Positions 5,627 to 14,712 of a DNA stretch of 43,825 nt are shown here, piece by piece. The notes under the pieces were generated by a model that saw only the letters and a list, made by a program, of their open reading frames with translations, was not told the origin of the DNA and did no database searches. Source of the DNA: a virus; IMG/VR virus record IMGVR_UViG_3300036820_000332, positions 1-43,825 of that record; one strand, given 5' to 3'. The position numbers and the translations under genes were made by a program. Within the stretch, counting starts at the first letter, position 1; every line of letters begins with the position of its first letter.

Positions 5627-7909
5627 ATGCCCGAATTCTTGCGCGGTTTTTTAGGTGGCGTCGAAAAAAAAGAGACCCTCCCGGTCAATCGTTTCGAGGG
5701 CATCACCGCGCGCGGCGAAGTGGTGTTGCGCGATCGGCGCGGCACCCGCAGAGCAGAAATCCCGCAAGTCAGCGAGAAGTCGTCCATCCTCAGCGACTCC
5801 CTCGCGATCTACAAGCCCGATGGCGCCAAGACCATTGACGCCGCAAAGGCGATGGCGAACTTCACGGGCTGGACGTTCGCCGCGGTCAATGCCATCGCGC
5901 GCGAGGTGTCCGGTATCCAGCTCCGGCTCTATCAGGTCAAAGGCAACGAACACCAGGAACTCGATGACCATCCGCTCCTGACGCTCCTCGAAGGCGTCAA
6001 CGAGCACATGACTGGCATCGAGCTCAAATACACCACGACGGCGCACCTGGAGCTCACCGGCAACGCCTACTGGCTGCTCGATGGGGTGAGCGACGACCGG
6101 ACACCTCCCCGTGCCATCTACCCGCTCAATCCCGGCCGCATGCGGGTGAAGGTCAACAAGAACAGCTTCCCATATAAGCTCGACCATTACGAATATACGA
6201 TCGACGGCAAGGTCTATCGCTTCGAGCCGTACCAAATCCTGCACCTGAAATATCCTGATCCGCAGGACCCGTTCGTCGGCGTCGGCTTCGTCCAGAGCAT
6301 TCCCGTGTGGATCGATTCCGACAACTACGCGATGGAATACAATCGCAAATATTTCATCAACGGCGCCGGCATCGGCCTCTACCTCACAACGCAGAGCAAT
6401 GTGGAAGGTCAGATCGACCGCATCCGTCAGGGTTTCAACGACAAGTATTCAGGCGTCGAAAACGCTCATCGCGTCCCCGCTTTCCCGAAGGGCGTTGACC
6501 TCAAGAATGCGGGCGTCACGCACCGCGACATGGATTTCGGCAATCTCGCCGACAACACGCGCGACCGCATCCTGGCGGCCGCTGGCGTGAGTAAGACGAT
6601 TCTCGGCACTGCGGAGTCGGACACGAACCGATCGACGGCGGAGACAGCGGACTACGTCTTCAGCAAGCGCACCATCAAACCGAAGATGCTGTTGGTGATC
6701 TCGTATCTCAATGAGTTCCTCGTTCCACGATACGGCGACGACCTTTATCTCACGTTCATTGATCCCACCCCCGAGGACAAGGAGTTCCGCACGCAGGAAA
6801 TGCAGGCGGCGGTCGGCAACATGCCGGTCATGACCCAGAACGAGGCGCGCAAGACGTACATGGGGCTCGGGCCGGTCGCAGGCGGCGACAAACTCATGCA
6901 GCCATCCATGATGGTTGAAGCCGGCACGACGGATCAGCCAGAAGGCGAGGACATGGCGCCCAACCTCGCCAAGACCGTCGAAGGATGGCGCGCAAAGGCG
7001 GTCAGAGTGCGTACGGGCGGAAAGTCGGCTCACAGCGCTTCCGCACAGATGCGCCGCTCGCTCGCGGACGCCTTCAAGAAGCAGCTCGATAAAGTGCCGG
7101 AGTTCCAGGTCAAAAGCGTCAAGGATTTAAGCCACGCCGAGTACATGGAGCATTGGAAGCGGTTTGCCGACCGCACTGAGCGCGCCGTCGCCGACCTCCG
7201 CACGACCTTCAAGGGCATCAATGCGAAACAGAAAGCCGAGGTGCTGTTCAATCTGCCCGAGGCGACCGGCGTTAAGAAAGCGTTGGGCGACCTGTTCGAT
7301 GTGAAGGAATGGATCGGCATCACGATCGACCTCGCGACGCCCATCCTCATGTCGCTTACCAGGGACGAAGCGACGGCGGCGCTGGCGATGATCGGCGCAG
7401 AGCATCAGGACATCCTCGCGGACGAGAGCGTTCAGCAGGCGCTCGATCGCGGCATCTCCAAGATGGCGACGAGCTACAACGAGACGACGCTATCGCAGCT
7501 CAAGGACGTTCTGAGCGAGAAACTCACGCAGTCGGGCGGCACGAATCTCGACGAGCTAACTGCGGCGGTTGATGGCGTCTACAGCTACGCCGATGAGCGC
7601 CGCGCGGGCCTCATAGCCAAGACCGAGAGCTTCCGGGCGGCCAACTACGCCAACAAAGCGGCGTGGCAGGCGAGCGGCGTGGTCAAGACGGTCCTTTGGT
7701 ATACGGCGGAAGACGACAAGGTGTGCCAGTGGTGCGCCGCGATGGAGGAAAAAGGCCCGATCGACATCAATGACAATTTCGCCAACTCCGGCGATTCGAT
7801 ATTGGGAACCGCCGGCGGCATCATGACCGCTGATTACGGCGACATCGAAGCGCCGCCTTGCCATCCGGATTGCAGGTGCTATCTGAGGCCCAGCGATATT
7901 GTGGTATAA
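5627..7909 (+). CDS. portal protein fused to a MuF-like minor head protein
   Basis: This 760-residue protein has two parts. Residues 1-440 are an HK97-family portal, the dodecameric DNA entry ring, with typical stretches such as FAAVNAIAREVSGIQLRLYQ, HPLLTLLE and NRSTAETADYVFSKRTIKP. The last ~160 residues carry the MuF signature: AKTESFRAANYA, a VCQWC pair (Cys700, Cys703), and the end PPCHPDCRCY (Cys745, His746, Cys749, Cys751), probably a zinc site. In many phages these are separate adjacent genes. No stop or frameshift separates them here. ATG 5627 follows the palindromic promoter and there is no Shine-Dalgarno sequence. Confidence 0.9.
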   Translation: MPEFLRGFLGGVEKKETLPVNRFEGITARGEVVLRDRRGTRRAEIPQVSEKSSILSDSLAIYKPDGAKTIDAAKAMANFTGWTFAAVNAIAREVSGIQLRLYQVKGNEHQELDDHPLLTLLEGVNEHMTGIELKYTTTAHLELTGNAYWLLDGVSDDRTPPRAIYPLNPGRMRVKVNKNSFPYKLDHYEYTIDGKVYRFEPYQILHLKYPDPQDPFVGVGFVQSIPVWIDSDNYAMEYNRKYFINGAGIGLYLTTQSNVEGQIDRIRQGFNDKYSGVENAHRVPAFPKGVDLKNAGVTHRDMDFGNLADNTRDRILAAAGVSKTILGTAESDTNRSTAETADYVFSKRTIKPKMLLVISYLNEFLVPRYGDDLYLTFIDPTPEDKEFRTQEMQAAVGNMPVMTQNEARKTYMGLGPVAGGDKLMQPSMMVEAGTTDQPEGEDMAPNLAKTVEGWRAKAVRVRTGGKSAHSASAQMRRSLADAFKKQLDKVPEFQVKSVKDLSHAEYMEHWKRFADRTERAVADLRTTFKGINAKQKAEVLFNLPEATGVKKALGDLFDVKEWIGITIDLATPILMSLTRDEATAALAMIGAEHQDILADESVQQALDRGISKMATSYNETTLSQLKDVLSEKLTQSGGTNLDELTAAVDGVYSYADERRAGLIAKTESFRAANYANKAAWQASGVVKTVLWYTAEDDKVCQWCAAMEEKGPIDINDNFANSGDSILGTAGGIMTADYGDIEAPPCHPDCRCYLRPSDIVV

Positions 7910-7924
7910 ACAAGAATAAAGGTA

Positions 7925-7991
7925 TTGCATTTTATCGAAAGTAGGGTAATTTAACTCCCGCTGGTCCGATCTTCGGACCGAAAGAGGAGAG
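7925..7991 (+). promoter_or_regulatory. promoter, leader hairpin and ribosome binding site
   Basis: TTGCAT (7925-7930) and TAATTT (7947-7952) make a -35/-10 pair with a 16-base spacer. GGTCCGA (7963-7969) and TCGGACC (7973-7979) form a tight seven-pair hairpin, followed by AGAGGAGAG (7983-7991) six bases before ATG 7997. This contrasts with the leaderless signals of neighbouring phage genes. Confidence 0.55.
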
Positions 7992-7996
7992 CTAAA

Positions 7997-8506
7997 ATGC
8001 AAGCGTTGGGCGTTTTTACGAATCGTGGGCTTCACCGGCTACTCGCCGAAGGGGGATCACAGGCCTGGAAACTCGATCCAGAGCGGGCGCGGAAACAGAC
8101 CTACCTAGTGTGCTGTCAGAACAGAGACGATGGCGATTGGGGAGAACCCACCCACCCACAGGGCACTGGGTTCCTGATCGCGAAGATCACGAGCGTAGAA
8201 CCGTCGCCCGAGGGGCGAGACGGCCGGTACATCATCCGCTTCAACGAATACGCCGAAATCGACATCGAAGACATGGCCCGTCAATGGCGGAACCCTGTCC
8301 GCTACGTCGAGCTCGGAAAATTCGACATCGACCCGAATAAGCTGACCTTCAAACGCATCGCTTCGGATGAAAGGGAGCCGCCTCGTGCGACTCCCCCCGT
8401 TGCGCCGCTCGACGTTACCGCCCTCGACATCGCCAGCGCAAAGAAAGCGCTGGCAGCCTTTTACAAGGTTCCAACAGCATCAATCGAAATAATCATTCGC
8501 GGCTAG
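7997..8506 (+). CDS. accessory protein with independent promoter (moron-like)
   Basis: This 169-residue soluble protein begins MQALGVFTNRGLHRLLAEGG. Its middle reads DMARQWRNPVRYVELGKFDIDP, with a proline-rich linker near 128-137 and a short C-terminal helical domain (SAKKALAAFYKVP). It carries its own promoter, leader hairpin and strong ribosome binding site inside the head gene cluster, the classic layout of a phage moron. The style recalls hypothetical proteins of soil alphaproteobacteria, but I cannot assign a family. It could modify host physiology or exclude other phages; that is inference. Confidence 0.65.
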   Translation: MQALGVFTNRGLHRLLAEGGSQAWKLDPERARKQTYLVCCQNRDDGDWGEPTHPQGTGFLIAKITSVEPSPEGRDGRYIIRFNEYAEIDIEDMARQWRNPVRYVELGKFDIDPNKLTFKRIASDEREPPRATPPVAPLDVTALDIASAKKALAAFYKVPTASIEIIIRG

Positions 8507-8507
8507 G

Positions 8508-8516
8508 TGTTATAAT
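8508..8516 (+). promoter_or_regulatory. extended -10 promoter
   Basis: TGTTATAAT is a perfect extended -10 just after the stop of the moron-like gene. It lies 22 bases before ATG 8539, giving a short leader of about 15 bases without a Shine-Dalgarno sequence. It restarts phage-style expression after the insertion-like gene. Confidence 0.6.
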
Positions 8517-8538
8517 TTTCGGGTCGGCCCGATGATTT

Positions 8539-9084
8539 ATGTCCCTCGATTCCGTCGCCAACTTCGTCCAAGTCCAGGCATCCACCGGGTATTCGTCGAG
8601 CGCCACGAGCATCGCCTTGCAGTCAGGGCAGGGCGCCAAACTCCCGGCGGCACCCCACAACCTCATCTGGTGGAATTCGACCGACTATCCCAACCCAGCC
8701 AACGACCCGAACGTCGAGATCATCCGCGTCACGAACATCGCCGGCGATACGCTCACCATCACCCGAGCGCAGGAAGGCACGAGCGCCAGCAGTAAGAACA
8801 CTGTCAGCAAGACGTACAGCTTGGTGTTGGGTATCACCGCGAAGATGATTTCCGACCTTGCCGCTCAGACCGGCAACGGTGTGCCGGTCGAGAATGAAGT
8901 CGTCAGCGGTTCGGGCACGTCGTGGACGCTCGCCAACACGCCGGTATCCGGTAGCGTGAAGCTCTATGCCGGTGGTGTGCGCATCACGCCCGGCGCCGGC
9001 AACGATTACACGATCAGCGGCACCGCGATCACGACGACCGCGAGTTATTCCACAGGCGCGTTAATCGCGGACTATCGCAAATGA
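8539..9084 (+). CDS. virion fibre or head/tail decoration protein
   Basis: This 181-residue protein has an N-terminal domain that leads into EIIRVTNIAGDTLTITRAQE, a pattern seen in phage structural proteins that bind virion components. The C-terminal beta domain (SWTLANTPVSGSVKLYAGGV, then YTISGTAITT) resembles fibre-tip or collar domains. ATG 8539 has a TATG context and follows the promoter at 8508. Its position between portal and protease suggests a head- or neck-attached fibre rather than a tail fibre. The exact location on the virion is inference. Confidence 0.6.
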   Translation: MSLDSVANFVQVQASTGYSSSATSIALQSGQGAKLPAAPHNLIWWNSTDYPNPANDPNVEIIRVTNIAGDTLTITRAQEGTSASSKNTVSKTYSLVLGITAKMISDLAAQTGNGVPVENEVVSGSGTSWTLANTPVSGSVKLYAGGVRITPGAGNDYTISGTAITTTASYSTGALIADYRK

Positions 9085-9090
9085 TATGAT
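9082..9090 (+). promoter_or_regulatory. extended -10 promoter, near-leaderless
   Basis: TGATATGAT, one mismatch from the extended -10 consensus, overlaps the upstream stop codon. It ends nine bases before ATG 9100. AGGAG at 9092-9096 could also serve as a weak ribosome binding site if the transcript starts early enough. Confidence 0.5.
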
Positions 9091-9099
9091 TAGGAGCGT

Positions 9100-10794
9100 A
9101 TGAAGCATGTCGTCAGGGGTTTGTTTGTAGCAGCGCTTGCCTTCGTCGCCTTCGTAATCGTGTTGGCCTGCTTCGCCTTCGTCGCCAACGCTTCGACAAC
9201 GGCCGTTCAGATCAGCAACGGTGGCACTGGGACAACGACTGCGCCGGGATACGGCAAGGTGTTGGTCGGCGATGCAAACGGCAACTACGAACTCACGGCA
9301 ACGTCTTCACTTGGGTTCCCGGTTGGAGGAAGCGGCACCGTCACTTCCGTTGTCGCCGGCGCAGGTCTCTCCGGCGGGACGATCACCACGACGGGCACGA
9401 TCTCGCTCAATCTCGCGAATGCCAATTCGTGGACGGGGCTTGCGACATTCAACAACGCGACTTCGACGCTTTTTACTGCAACGACCGGGTGGATTGGCAC
9501 GCTCAATCTCACGAACGCTCTCTCGGTCGCCAACGGGGGCACCGGCGCGACCTCGCTTACCGGCCTTATTACGACTGCCGATCTTGCCTCAGCCAATATC
9601 TCGCAATTCACGAACAACTCCGGCTACATCACGTCGGCCGTCACTTCCGTCTCAGGTACGACGAATCAGATCACCTCATCGGGCGGCAATACCCCGACAT
9701 TATCGCTTCCGGCGCTTGTCATCTTCCCTACGGCCGCATCTTCGACCCGCTTTTCCGATTACGGCCCCACCTATTTCGGAGCGACCGCGACATCCACATT
9801 CGACACAGCCGGCAATCTCAATCTTGCGTCCGGCGACGCCTATTCGATCGGAGGAGCCAGCGTCTTAAATGCCACGACGCTCGGCAGCGCTGTCACGGGT
9901 TCATCGCTTACATCGGTCGGCACGCTCACATCCGGCACGTGGAATGCCACGACCATCGCCATCGCTCATGGCGGGACCGGACAGACATCGCAACAGGCCG
10001 CGCTCAACGCTCTTGCCCCGACGCCGACACGGGCTGGCGATATCGTCTACTACAACGGCTCCAATTGGACGAACCTCGCGGGCAACAATTCAGGCACGCA
10101 GGTATTGCAGGAAACCAGTAGCGGCGTGCCCTCTTGGGCGTCCGCAGGTGGTACGGGCACCGTCACCTCAGTTGCCGCCTCAGTCCCTTCGATTTTTTCC
10201 ATCTCTGGTTCGCCGATTACGACCAGCGGCACGCTCACCATGACGTACAGCGGGACGGCATTGCCGATCGCCAATGGCGGCACGAACGAGACCTCCTTCG
10301 GCACCTCGAACGGCATCATCGCCTACAACGGCACTGGCTTGGTCAATTTCGCCAGCTACACCCTGACAGCGTCGTTGCTCACCGCGACGAATGCTTCCAC
10401 GACCAACCTGACTGTGAATTCGACGAACATTGAGGGCGATGGAAGCGCAAGCGATTACATCACGCCGACCCGTGCAATCAGCGCAAGCTATGCGACAACC
10501 ACGACCTGGACTGGCTCGACAACCGTCCTCGACATCGGCATCGCGCCGTTCGGATTGACGATCAATACCGCGCGTTGCCACACCGACACCGGCACGCTCA
10601 ACGTGCAGCTTCAATACGGAACAGGACCGACCAAGCCCGCGATGCTCTCGGCGTCCTCCACCATCGGGACGCAGTCGCTAGCAAGCAGCAACACGCCGGC
10701 GAAAGGCAACGACATTGAAATCGTTTTCGGCACCCCCGCATCTTCCCCGACGCAGGTGAATTGCACGTTTAGCGGCCCCCAAACCTCGGTCTAG
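9100..10794 (+). CDS. exported fibre-like repeat protein
   Basis: This 564-residue protein starts with a long hydrophobic segment (residues 9-30) ending FVANAS, a good signal-peptidase I site. The rest is a low-complexity Gly/Thr/Ser/Ala-rich beta protein with recurring ANGGTG and NATST units, typical of trimeric fibres. Similar repeats are frequent in phage fibres and in Parcubacteria-type surface proteins. A signal peptide on a virion fibre is unusual, so it may instead be displayed on the infected cell. It is followed after one base by a second signal-peptide protein. The start context is GTATG. Confidence 0.65.
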   Translation: MKHVVRGLFVAALAFVAFVIVLACFAFVANASTTAVQISNGGTGTTTAPGYGKVLVGDANGNYELTATSSLGFPVGGSGTVTSVVAGAGLSGGTITTTGTISLNLANANSWTGLATFNNATSTLFTATTGWIGTLNLTNALSVANGGTGATSLTGLITTADLASANISQFTNNSGYITSAVTSVSGTTNQITSSGGNTPTLSLPALVIFPTAASSTRFSDYGPTYFGATATSTFDTAGNLNLASGDAYSIGGASVLNATTLGSAVTGSSLTSVGTLTSGTWNATTIAIAHGGTGQTSQQAALNALAPTPTRAGDIVYYNGSNWTNLAGNNSGTQVLQETSSGVPSWASAGGTGTVTSVAASVPSIFSISGSPITTSGTLTMTYSGTALPIANGGTNETSFGTSNGIIAYNGTGLVNFASYTLTASLLTATNASTTNLTVNSTNIEGDGSASDYITPTRAISASYATTTTWTGSTTVLDIGIAPFGLTINTARCHTDTGTLNVQLQYGTGPTKPAMLSASSTIGTQSLASSNTPAKGNDIEIVFGTPASSPTQVNCTFSGPQTSV

Positions 10795-10795
10795 T

Positions 10796-11575
10796 ATGAG
10801 AAAAATCGCGGCGCTTTTGGCAACGATCGCAATGTTCGCCGCTGAGTTTTCCTCCGTATCCGTGGCGCTCGCACTACTATTTCTAATCCCGTTTACGGCG
10901 AACGCGGCTATTGCATACGACACCTCTTCTGATTTGGGTGTATCGGGCACGATCAGTTCATCGCCGGCTTCGTATTCGTATACCGTTACGGGTTCGAACC
11001 CTGCGATAGTTGTTGGGGTCGTTGCTGCGGGAACCACCATTACTTCTATCACCTGGAATGGAACTGCGCTCACCCAGATAACCAGTCAAAACGATACTGG
11101 TCTCGGGGGTAATCGAGTCACATATCTTTATGCACTCACCGGTGCAGCTTCAGGAACCCATAATATCGTATTCACTTATACAGGAGGGTCGGGACTTCTT
11201 CGTCCTAAGGTTTCCTCTTATTCTGGCGTCGGTCTCACCACAGACGGGTCAGGGAAAAACGAGCAAAGCGCAACGAACCTTACTGTTACTCAAACGACGA
11301 CCATAGCCAATGACTGGCTTGTTGCGTTCTACAGAAGCGACAACTCGAACACTGCTGTGGCGACCGCCGGAGCAGGAACAACGGCACGTAAAGCGGACAA
11401 CTACACGGCTATCATGGACAGCAATGGCGGATTAGCTGCTGGCGCCAATAGCACAACAGCAAACTTCAGTGGCTCGCCGACCTCATACAATGAAGGAGTA
11501 CAGGTAGCCCTCGAACCAGTCGCCACACCAGCCGTCTCAAGCAGCTTCGGCTACTTCAATTCTTTCTGGTGGTGA
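10796..11575 (+). CDS. exported beta-sandwich protein
   Basis: This 259-residue protein has an N-terminal hydrophobic region (residues 4-37, ending FTANAA) that reads as a signal peptide or anchor. It is followed by a beta-sandwich domain with TSITWNGTALTQI and GTHNIVFTYTGG. The same fold pattern recurs in the large tail fibre at 25498-27396 (LAYNGVSMTGL, TNNLTFSGST), so the two probably share an ancestral domain. The start is one base after the previous stop, in GTATG context. It may act with the preceding exported fibre. Confidence 0.6.
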   Translation: MRKIAALLATIAMFAAEFSSVSVALALLFLIPFTANAAIAYDTSSDLGVSGTISSSPASYSYTVTGSNPAIVVGVVAAGTTITSITWNGTALTQITSQNDTGLGGNRVTYLYALTGAASGTHNIVFTYTGGSGLLRPKVSSYSGVGLTTDGSGKNEQSATNLTVTQTTTIANDWLVAFYRSDNSNTAVATAGAGTTARKADNYTAIMDSNGGLAAGANSTTANFSGSPTSYNEGVQVALEPVATPAVSSSFGYFNSFWW

Positions 11576-11584
11576 TCGCCATGT

Positions 11585-11887
11585 ATGGCTGTGAAACCGA
11601 ACACGAAATTGGAGATCGCCATCGCCGAAATGTCCGTCTTGTTGAAGGGTGTCGTGACCGACATCGGCGAGATCAAGACGCGGCTTCAACTCATGGACGA
11701 GCAGTTCGCGCGCAAGGAACAGGTGGATAAGAACGCGAGCGACATCGACAAGCTACGAGATTATATCCAGACGCTTGAGGTGCGACTTGCCGTCACCAAG
11801 AGCGAATTGCGGAATTGGGGAATGGTCGGCGGCGTATTCATCACGCTGATAGCGGCAGCCATCAGCGCGCTGCAAATTCACCTTTAG
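11585..11887 (+). CDS. XhlA-like coiled-coil membrane protein
   Basis: This 100-residue protein has an N-terminal coiled coil (residues 8-75, with IGEIKTRLQLMDEQFARKEQ and a second heptad run) and a single C-terminal membrane segment (WGMVGGVFITLIAAAISAL). That architecture matches the haemolysin XhlA family and similar phage lysis-accessory proteins, which sit in the inner membrane with the coil in the cytoplasm. The real holin candidate lies at 28552, so a separate role in lysis timing or membrane tethering is possible. The start context is GTATG with no Shine-Dalgarno sequence. Confidence 0.6.
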   Translation: MAVKPNTKLEIAIAEMSVLLKGVVTDIGEIKTRLQLMDEQFARKEQVDKNASDIDKLRDYIQTLEVRLAVTKSELRNWGMVGGVFITLIAAAISALQIHL

Positions 11888-11892
11888 GGTCC

Positions 11893-12588
11893 TTGAGGAC
11901 AGGATTGGACGCTATCTATCACTGGCTCAAGGAATGGCAAGACCTTGCGTCCGGGTTGCTTGCGTTCGTTGCCGGCGCGGCGACCGTATTCTTTCTCTGG
12001 CTCCAGATTAAGGCGGAGCGCGACCGTCATAATGACGCGACATATCGCAAAGGCCTTTCTCACCGCGCCCAGATGCCCGACGCGCTGAGCGGCATCAGTA
12101 AATTCACCGAGGAATGTTTTAGATGGCTCCTGTCATTGGCAGAGCAACATGAACTGGGCGAAAACGCTGGTGAGCGCAGTGCCAAAATGTTTGTAGTGAT
12201 AGGCGCTGGTGTGTCGGACCCAACGAGACCAAGAGCTGAGATTGACATCCTGAAAGCCGCTATCGAGTATGCAGATAGCGATACCGCACTGGCAGTGTTC
12301 GAGTTGGTCTCATTCTACCAAGTGCACAACGCCCGCGCTTTCGGAGAACGCGAGCCCAATGCGGCTGAATGGCCAGATCGTCTATACGACACCACGATGT
12401 TGCGTGGTCTGGCACATCGATTATTTCCATACGCGAGAAATCAGGAAAGGACAGTCAAACATAGGGCGCTCACACGAGATGAGATGACACGCGCCCTCCG
12501 AACCGGAACTGGATTGCAGTATCAGGAACGACTCCCGAACTTGTTTCAGGGCATCGTTGACAAGATCGAGGAACGGCATCCGCAATAA
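11893..12588 (+). CDS. membrane-anchored hypothetical protein
   Basis: This frame encodes about 231 residues from TTG 11893, the first plausible start after the preceding stop; an ATG further upstream would overlap the previous gene deeply. The protein has one N-terminal membrane segment (DLASGLLAFVAGAATVFFLW), then a cytoplasmic helical domain with no known motif. The N-terminal pattern (WLKEWQDL then a hydrophobic helix) is common among proteobacterial prophage proteins. The start is uncertain because no good ribosome binding site is visible. The function is unknown. Confidence 0.55.
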   Translation: MRTGLDAIYHWLKEWQDLASGLLAFVAGAATVFFLWLQIKAERDRHNDATYRKGLSHRAQMPDALSGISKFTEECFRWLLSLAEQHELGENAGERSAKMFVVIGAGVSDPTRPRAEIDILKAAIEYADSDTALAVFELVSFYQVHNARAFGEREPNAAEWPDRLYDTTMLRGLAHRLFPYARNQERTVKHRALTRDEMTRALRTGTGLQYQERLPNLFQGIVDKIEERHPQ

Positions 12589-12630
12589 GCTATCCACAGG
12601 CCGCAGCAAAGCAGCTTGACGCTGGTGTTC

Positions 12631-12636
12631 TATAAT
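12631..12636 (+). promoter_or_regulatory. -10 promoter upstream of protease gene
   Basis: A perfect TATAAT lies 29 bases before ATG 12666. TTGAC at 12616 is too close to serve as its -35. The predicted leader is about 22 bases and lacks a Shine-Dalgarno sequence. A DnaA-box-like CTATCCACA (12590-12598) lies just upstream. Confidence 0.5.
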
Positions 12637-12665
12637 TGGCGCATACCCCTTGATCCCAACACCGT

Positions 12666-14681
12666 ATGCCACTCAAGCTGAATGAGGAGATCGCCGCCGA
12701 AATCAAAGCCCGCGTTAAGTCGCTCGACCTCAAGACGCTCGAAAAAATCCAGAAGTCGAAAGACGACAACGGCACCTTCGACGTGATCATCTCGACCGAA
12801 GACCTCGACCGTGCCGGTGAGATCGTCCGCCAGAACGGCTGGGAAATGGCTAACTACAAGAACAATCCCATCGTCCTGTGGGGCCACGACTACTACTCGC
12901 TCCCGATCGGCATCTGCACCGACACCTACAAGACGGAAGTTCATGGCGTCCCGGCCACCGGCGCCAAAGGCGTCTTCTTCCCCGCCGACATCAATCCGTT
13001 GGCCCAACAGGTGCGCCGCATGTATGACTTCGGCGTCAAGAACGACGTTGGGGTTGGCTGCACTACGTCGGTTGGCTTCATCCCCAAAGAGTTCGACGAA
13101 GAGAACCAGCGGATCATCACGCGCGCGGAGCTGCTTGAGTTCAGCTTCGTGCCGGTGCCGGCCAATCAGGGCGTCGGCCCGGCGCAGGGACGCGCGTTCA
13201 CGTTCGACGAAGCCCGCACTTTGGGCCTCGATATGACAGCGCTCCGTGCAAAGGGCGTCGCCTTCTCGGAAACGCTGGGCTACGTCCCCAAGAACGTCAG
13301 CGACAAGAAGGCCGCAGCCGGCACGTCATGGAGCAAGCCGACCCTCTCCGATTTCACCGATAAGCAGTGGGAAGACCTCTCGGATGCCGACAAGCGCGAG
13401 ATCGCCGGTCACTTCGCATGGGCGAAGGAAAATCCTGCGGCCTCATTCGGAGACCTGAAACTTCCCCATCATCGCGCGGAAGACGGCGCAGCCGTGTGGA
13501 ACGGCGTGAAAGCCGCCATGGGCGCTCTCATGGGCGCACGGGGCGGAGTAGACGTGGAAGGCGACCGCAAGGCCGTCTATGACCATCTGGCGGCCCATTA
13601 TCGCCAATTCGGAGAAGAGGCACCTGAATTCAAGGCCCTCAAGGCGGCCGAGGCGGGCGATAGCTGCACCACCGACGATGGCAGTCCTGGAATTCTAACT
13701 TCCGACCCGAAAGACCCCGATGGCGCTTTGGTGTGTCTCCCGCAAGAGCAGGACAAGTCCGCGCAGGATCATGCGTCCCAAAAGTCCCTCTTGAAATCCG
13801 TCAACGACGAACACGACCGCCACGAAAGCGAAATCGAAAAGAGCTTCGACACGTTCCAAAAAGCAGCCGCAGAACAGGGCGACAAGGATGACGAGGAGGA
13901 CGAGGACGGCAAGAAGGCCAAGAAAGGGCCGTCCGATGTAATGCGGGAAAACCTCAAGGACTTGCGCGATTCGCTCCACGACGAGCACACCATGCATCGT
14001 GCAAAATCTATCGCCGCGTTCCGCTCATTCGACCCCATTGAAGACAAAGCGTTTGATAAGAACCCGCACCTCAAGGCCCTGCGCGACGCGCATGACGCCT
14101 ACGAGGCCAAGAACAACAAGTCCCTCGATCAGTTCGAGGAGAAGTGCATGAAGAGCATCCAGGGCGCACCTGGTGAAGTGGATGACCACACCGACTGGAT
14201 CACCGGCAAGATGGAAGAGAACGCCCAAATCCATAAGAAGGGCGTCGTCAAGATCGCCAAGGCCATGTGCAAGTCCGCGTTCGGAGAGGAAGAGCAAGCC
14301 GACGAGAAAGTGCTTGAGATTTTGCAGGAACACCTCGCCGCCTACGTTCCCGAACCGATGCAGCGCGCCGTCTTTATGAAGGTCGGCGCGCGCATTTCTT
14401 CCGCCACGAAAGAGAAGCTGGGCGAGGCCCACGAACATATGAAAGCTGCAACCGCCATTGTTGAGGCACTCCACGGAGGACTCAGGAATGACGATGGGGA
14501 GGAAGGCCGCAGCGACCCCGACGACAAGTCGGGGACGACGGCCCCCAGAAAGCAAAGGTCGAGGCCAGCAGAATCTTCGGCCGGGGGACTCAATGAGTTC
14601 CTCACCAGCCGCGAGATTGTGCGGGAAATCACTACCGTAGCACAACGTGGCCTCGAACGACTTAACAAGCAGGCCAAGTAA
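12666..14681 (+). CDS. HK97-type prohead protease fused to scaffold region
   Basis: This 671-residue protein has an N-terminal S78-type prohead protease, with His74 in WGHDYYSLPIG, Ser135 in GCTTSVGF and the conserved LLEFSFVPVPAN strand. The middle contains the LPHH region (about 267) found after the protease in related phages. Residues 331-360 hold a Cys-bounded motif also present in the protein at 16062. The rest is highly charged coiled coil (DKDDEEDEDGKKAKK), fitting an internal scaffold cleaved during head maturation. It lies directly upstream of the capsid gene. The start is GTATG behind TATAAT at 12631. Confidence 0.88.
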   Translation: MPLKLNEEIAAEIKARVKSLDLKTLEKIQKSKDDNGTFDVIISTEDLDRAGEIVRQNGWEMANYKNNPIVLWGHDYYSLPIGICTDTYKTEVHGVPATGAKGVFFPADINPLAQQVRRMYDFGVKNDVGVGCTTSVGFIPKEFDEENQRIITRAELLEFSFVPVPANQGVGPAQGRAFTFDEARTLGLDMTALRAKGVAFSETLGYVPKNVSDKKAAAGTSWSKPTLSDFTDKQWEDLSDADKREIAGHFAWAKENPAASFGDLKLPHHRAEDGAAVWNGVKAAMGALMGARGGVDVEGDRKAVYDHLAAHYRQFGEEAPEFKALKAAEAGDSCTTDDGSPGILTSDPKDPDGALVCLPQEQDKSAQDHASQKSLLKSVNDEHDRHESEIEKSFDTFQKAAAEQGDKDDEEDEDGKKAKKGPSDVMRENLKDLRDSLHDEHTMHRAKSIAAFRSFDPIEDKAFDKNPHLKALRDAHDAYEAKNNKSLDQFEEKCMKSIQGAPGEVDDHTDWITGKMEENAQIHKKGVVKIAKAMCKSAFGEEEQADEKVLEILQEHLAAYVPEPMQRAVFMKVGARISSATKEKLGEAHEHMKAATAIVEALHGGLRNDDGEEGRSDPDDKSGTTAPRKQRSRPAESSAGGLNEFLTSREIVREITTVAQRGLERLNKQAK

Positions 14682-14691
14682 TAATCTACGG

Positions 14692-14710
14692 TATATAGCT
14701 TTCTAGCTAT
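14692..14710 (+). promoter_or_regulatory. -10 element and palindrome before capsid gene
   Basis: TATATA (14692-14697) overlaps a perfect palindrome, ATAGCT (14695-14700) and AGCTAT (14705-14710), that ends two bases before the capsid ATG. The arrangement copies that at the portal start (5602-5626): -10 inside the left arm, right arm next to ATG. It may be an operator controlling late genes. Confidence 0.4.
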
Positions 14711-14712
14711 CT

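Noticed and set aside
12590-12598. DnaA-box-like CTATCCACA
   Set aside because: It has one mismatch, is isolated, and sits just upstream of a late-gene promoter; similar near-boxes occur inside genes (18655, 27358).
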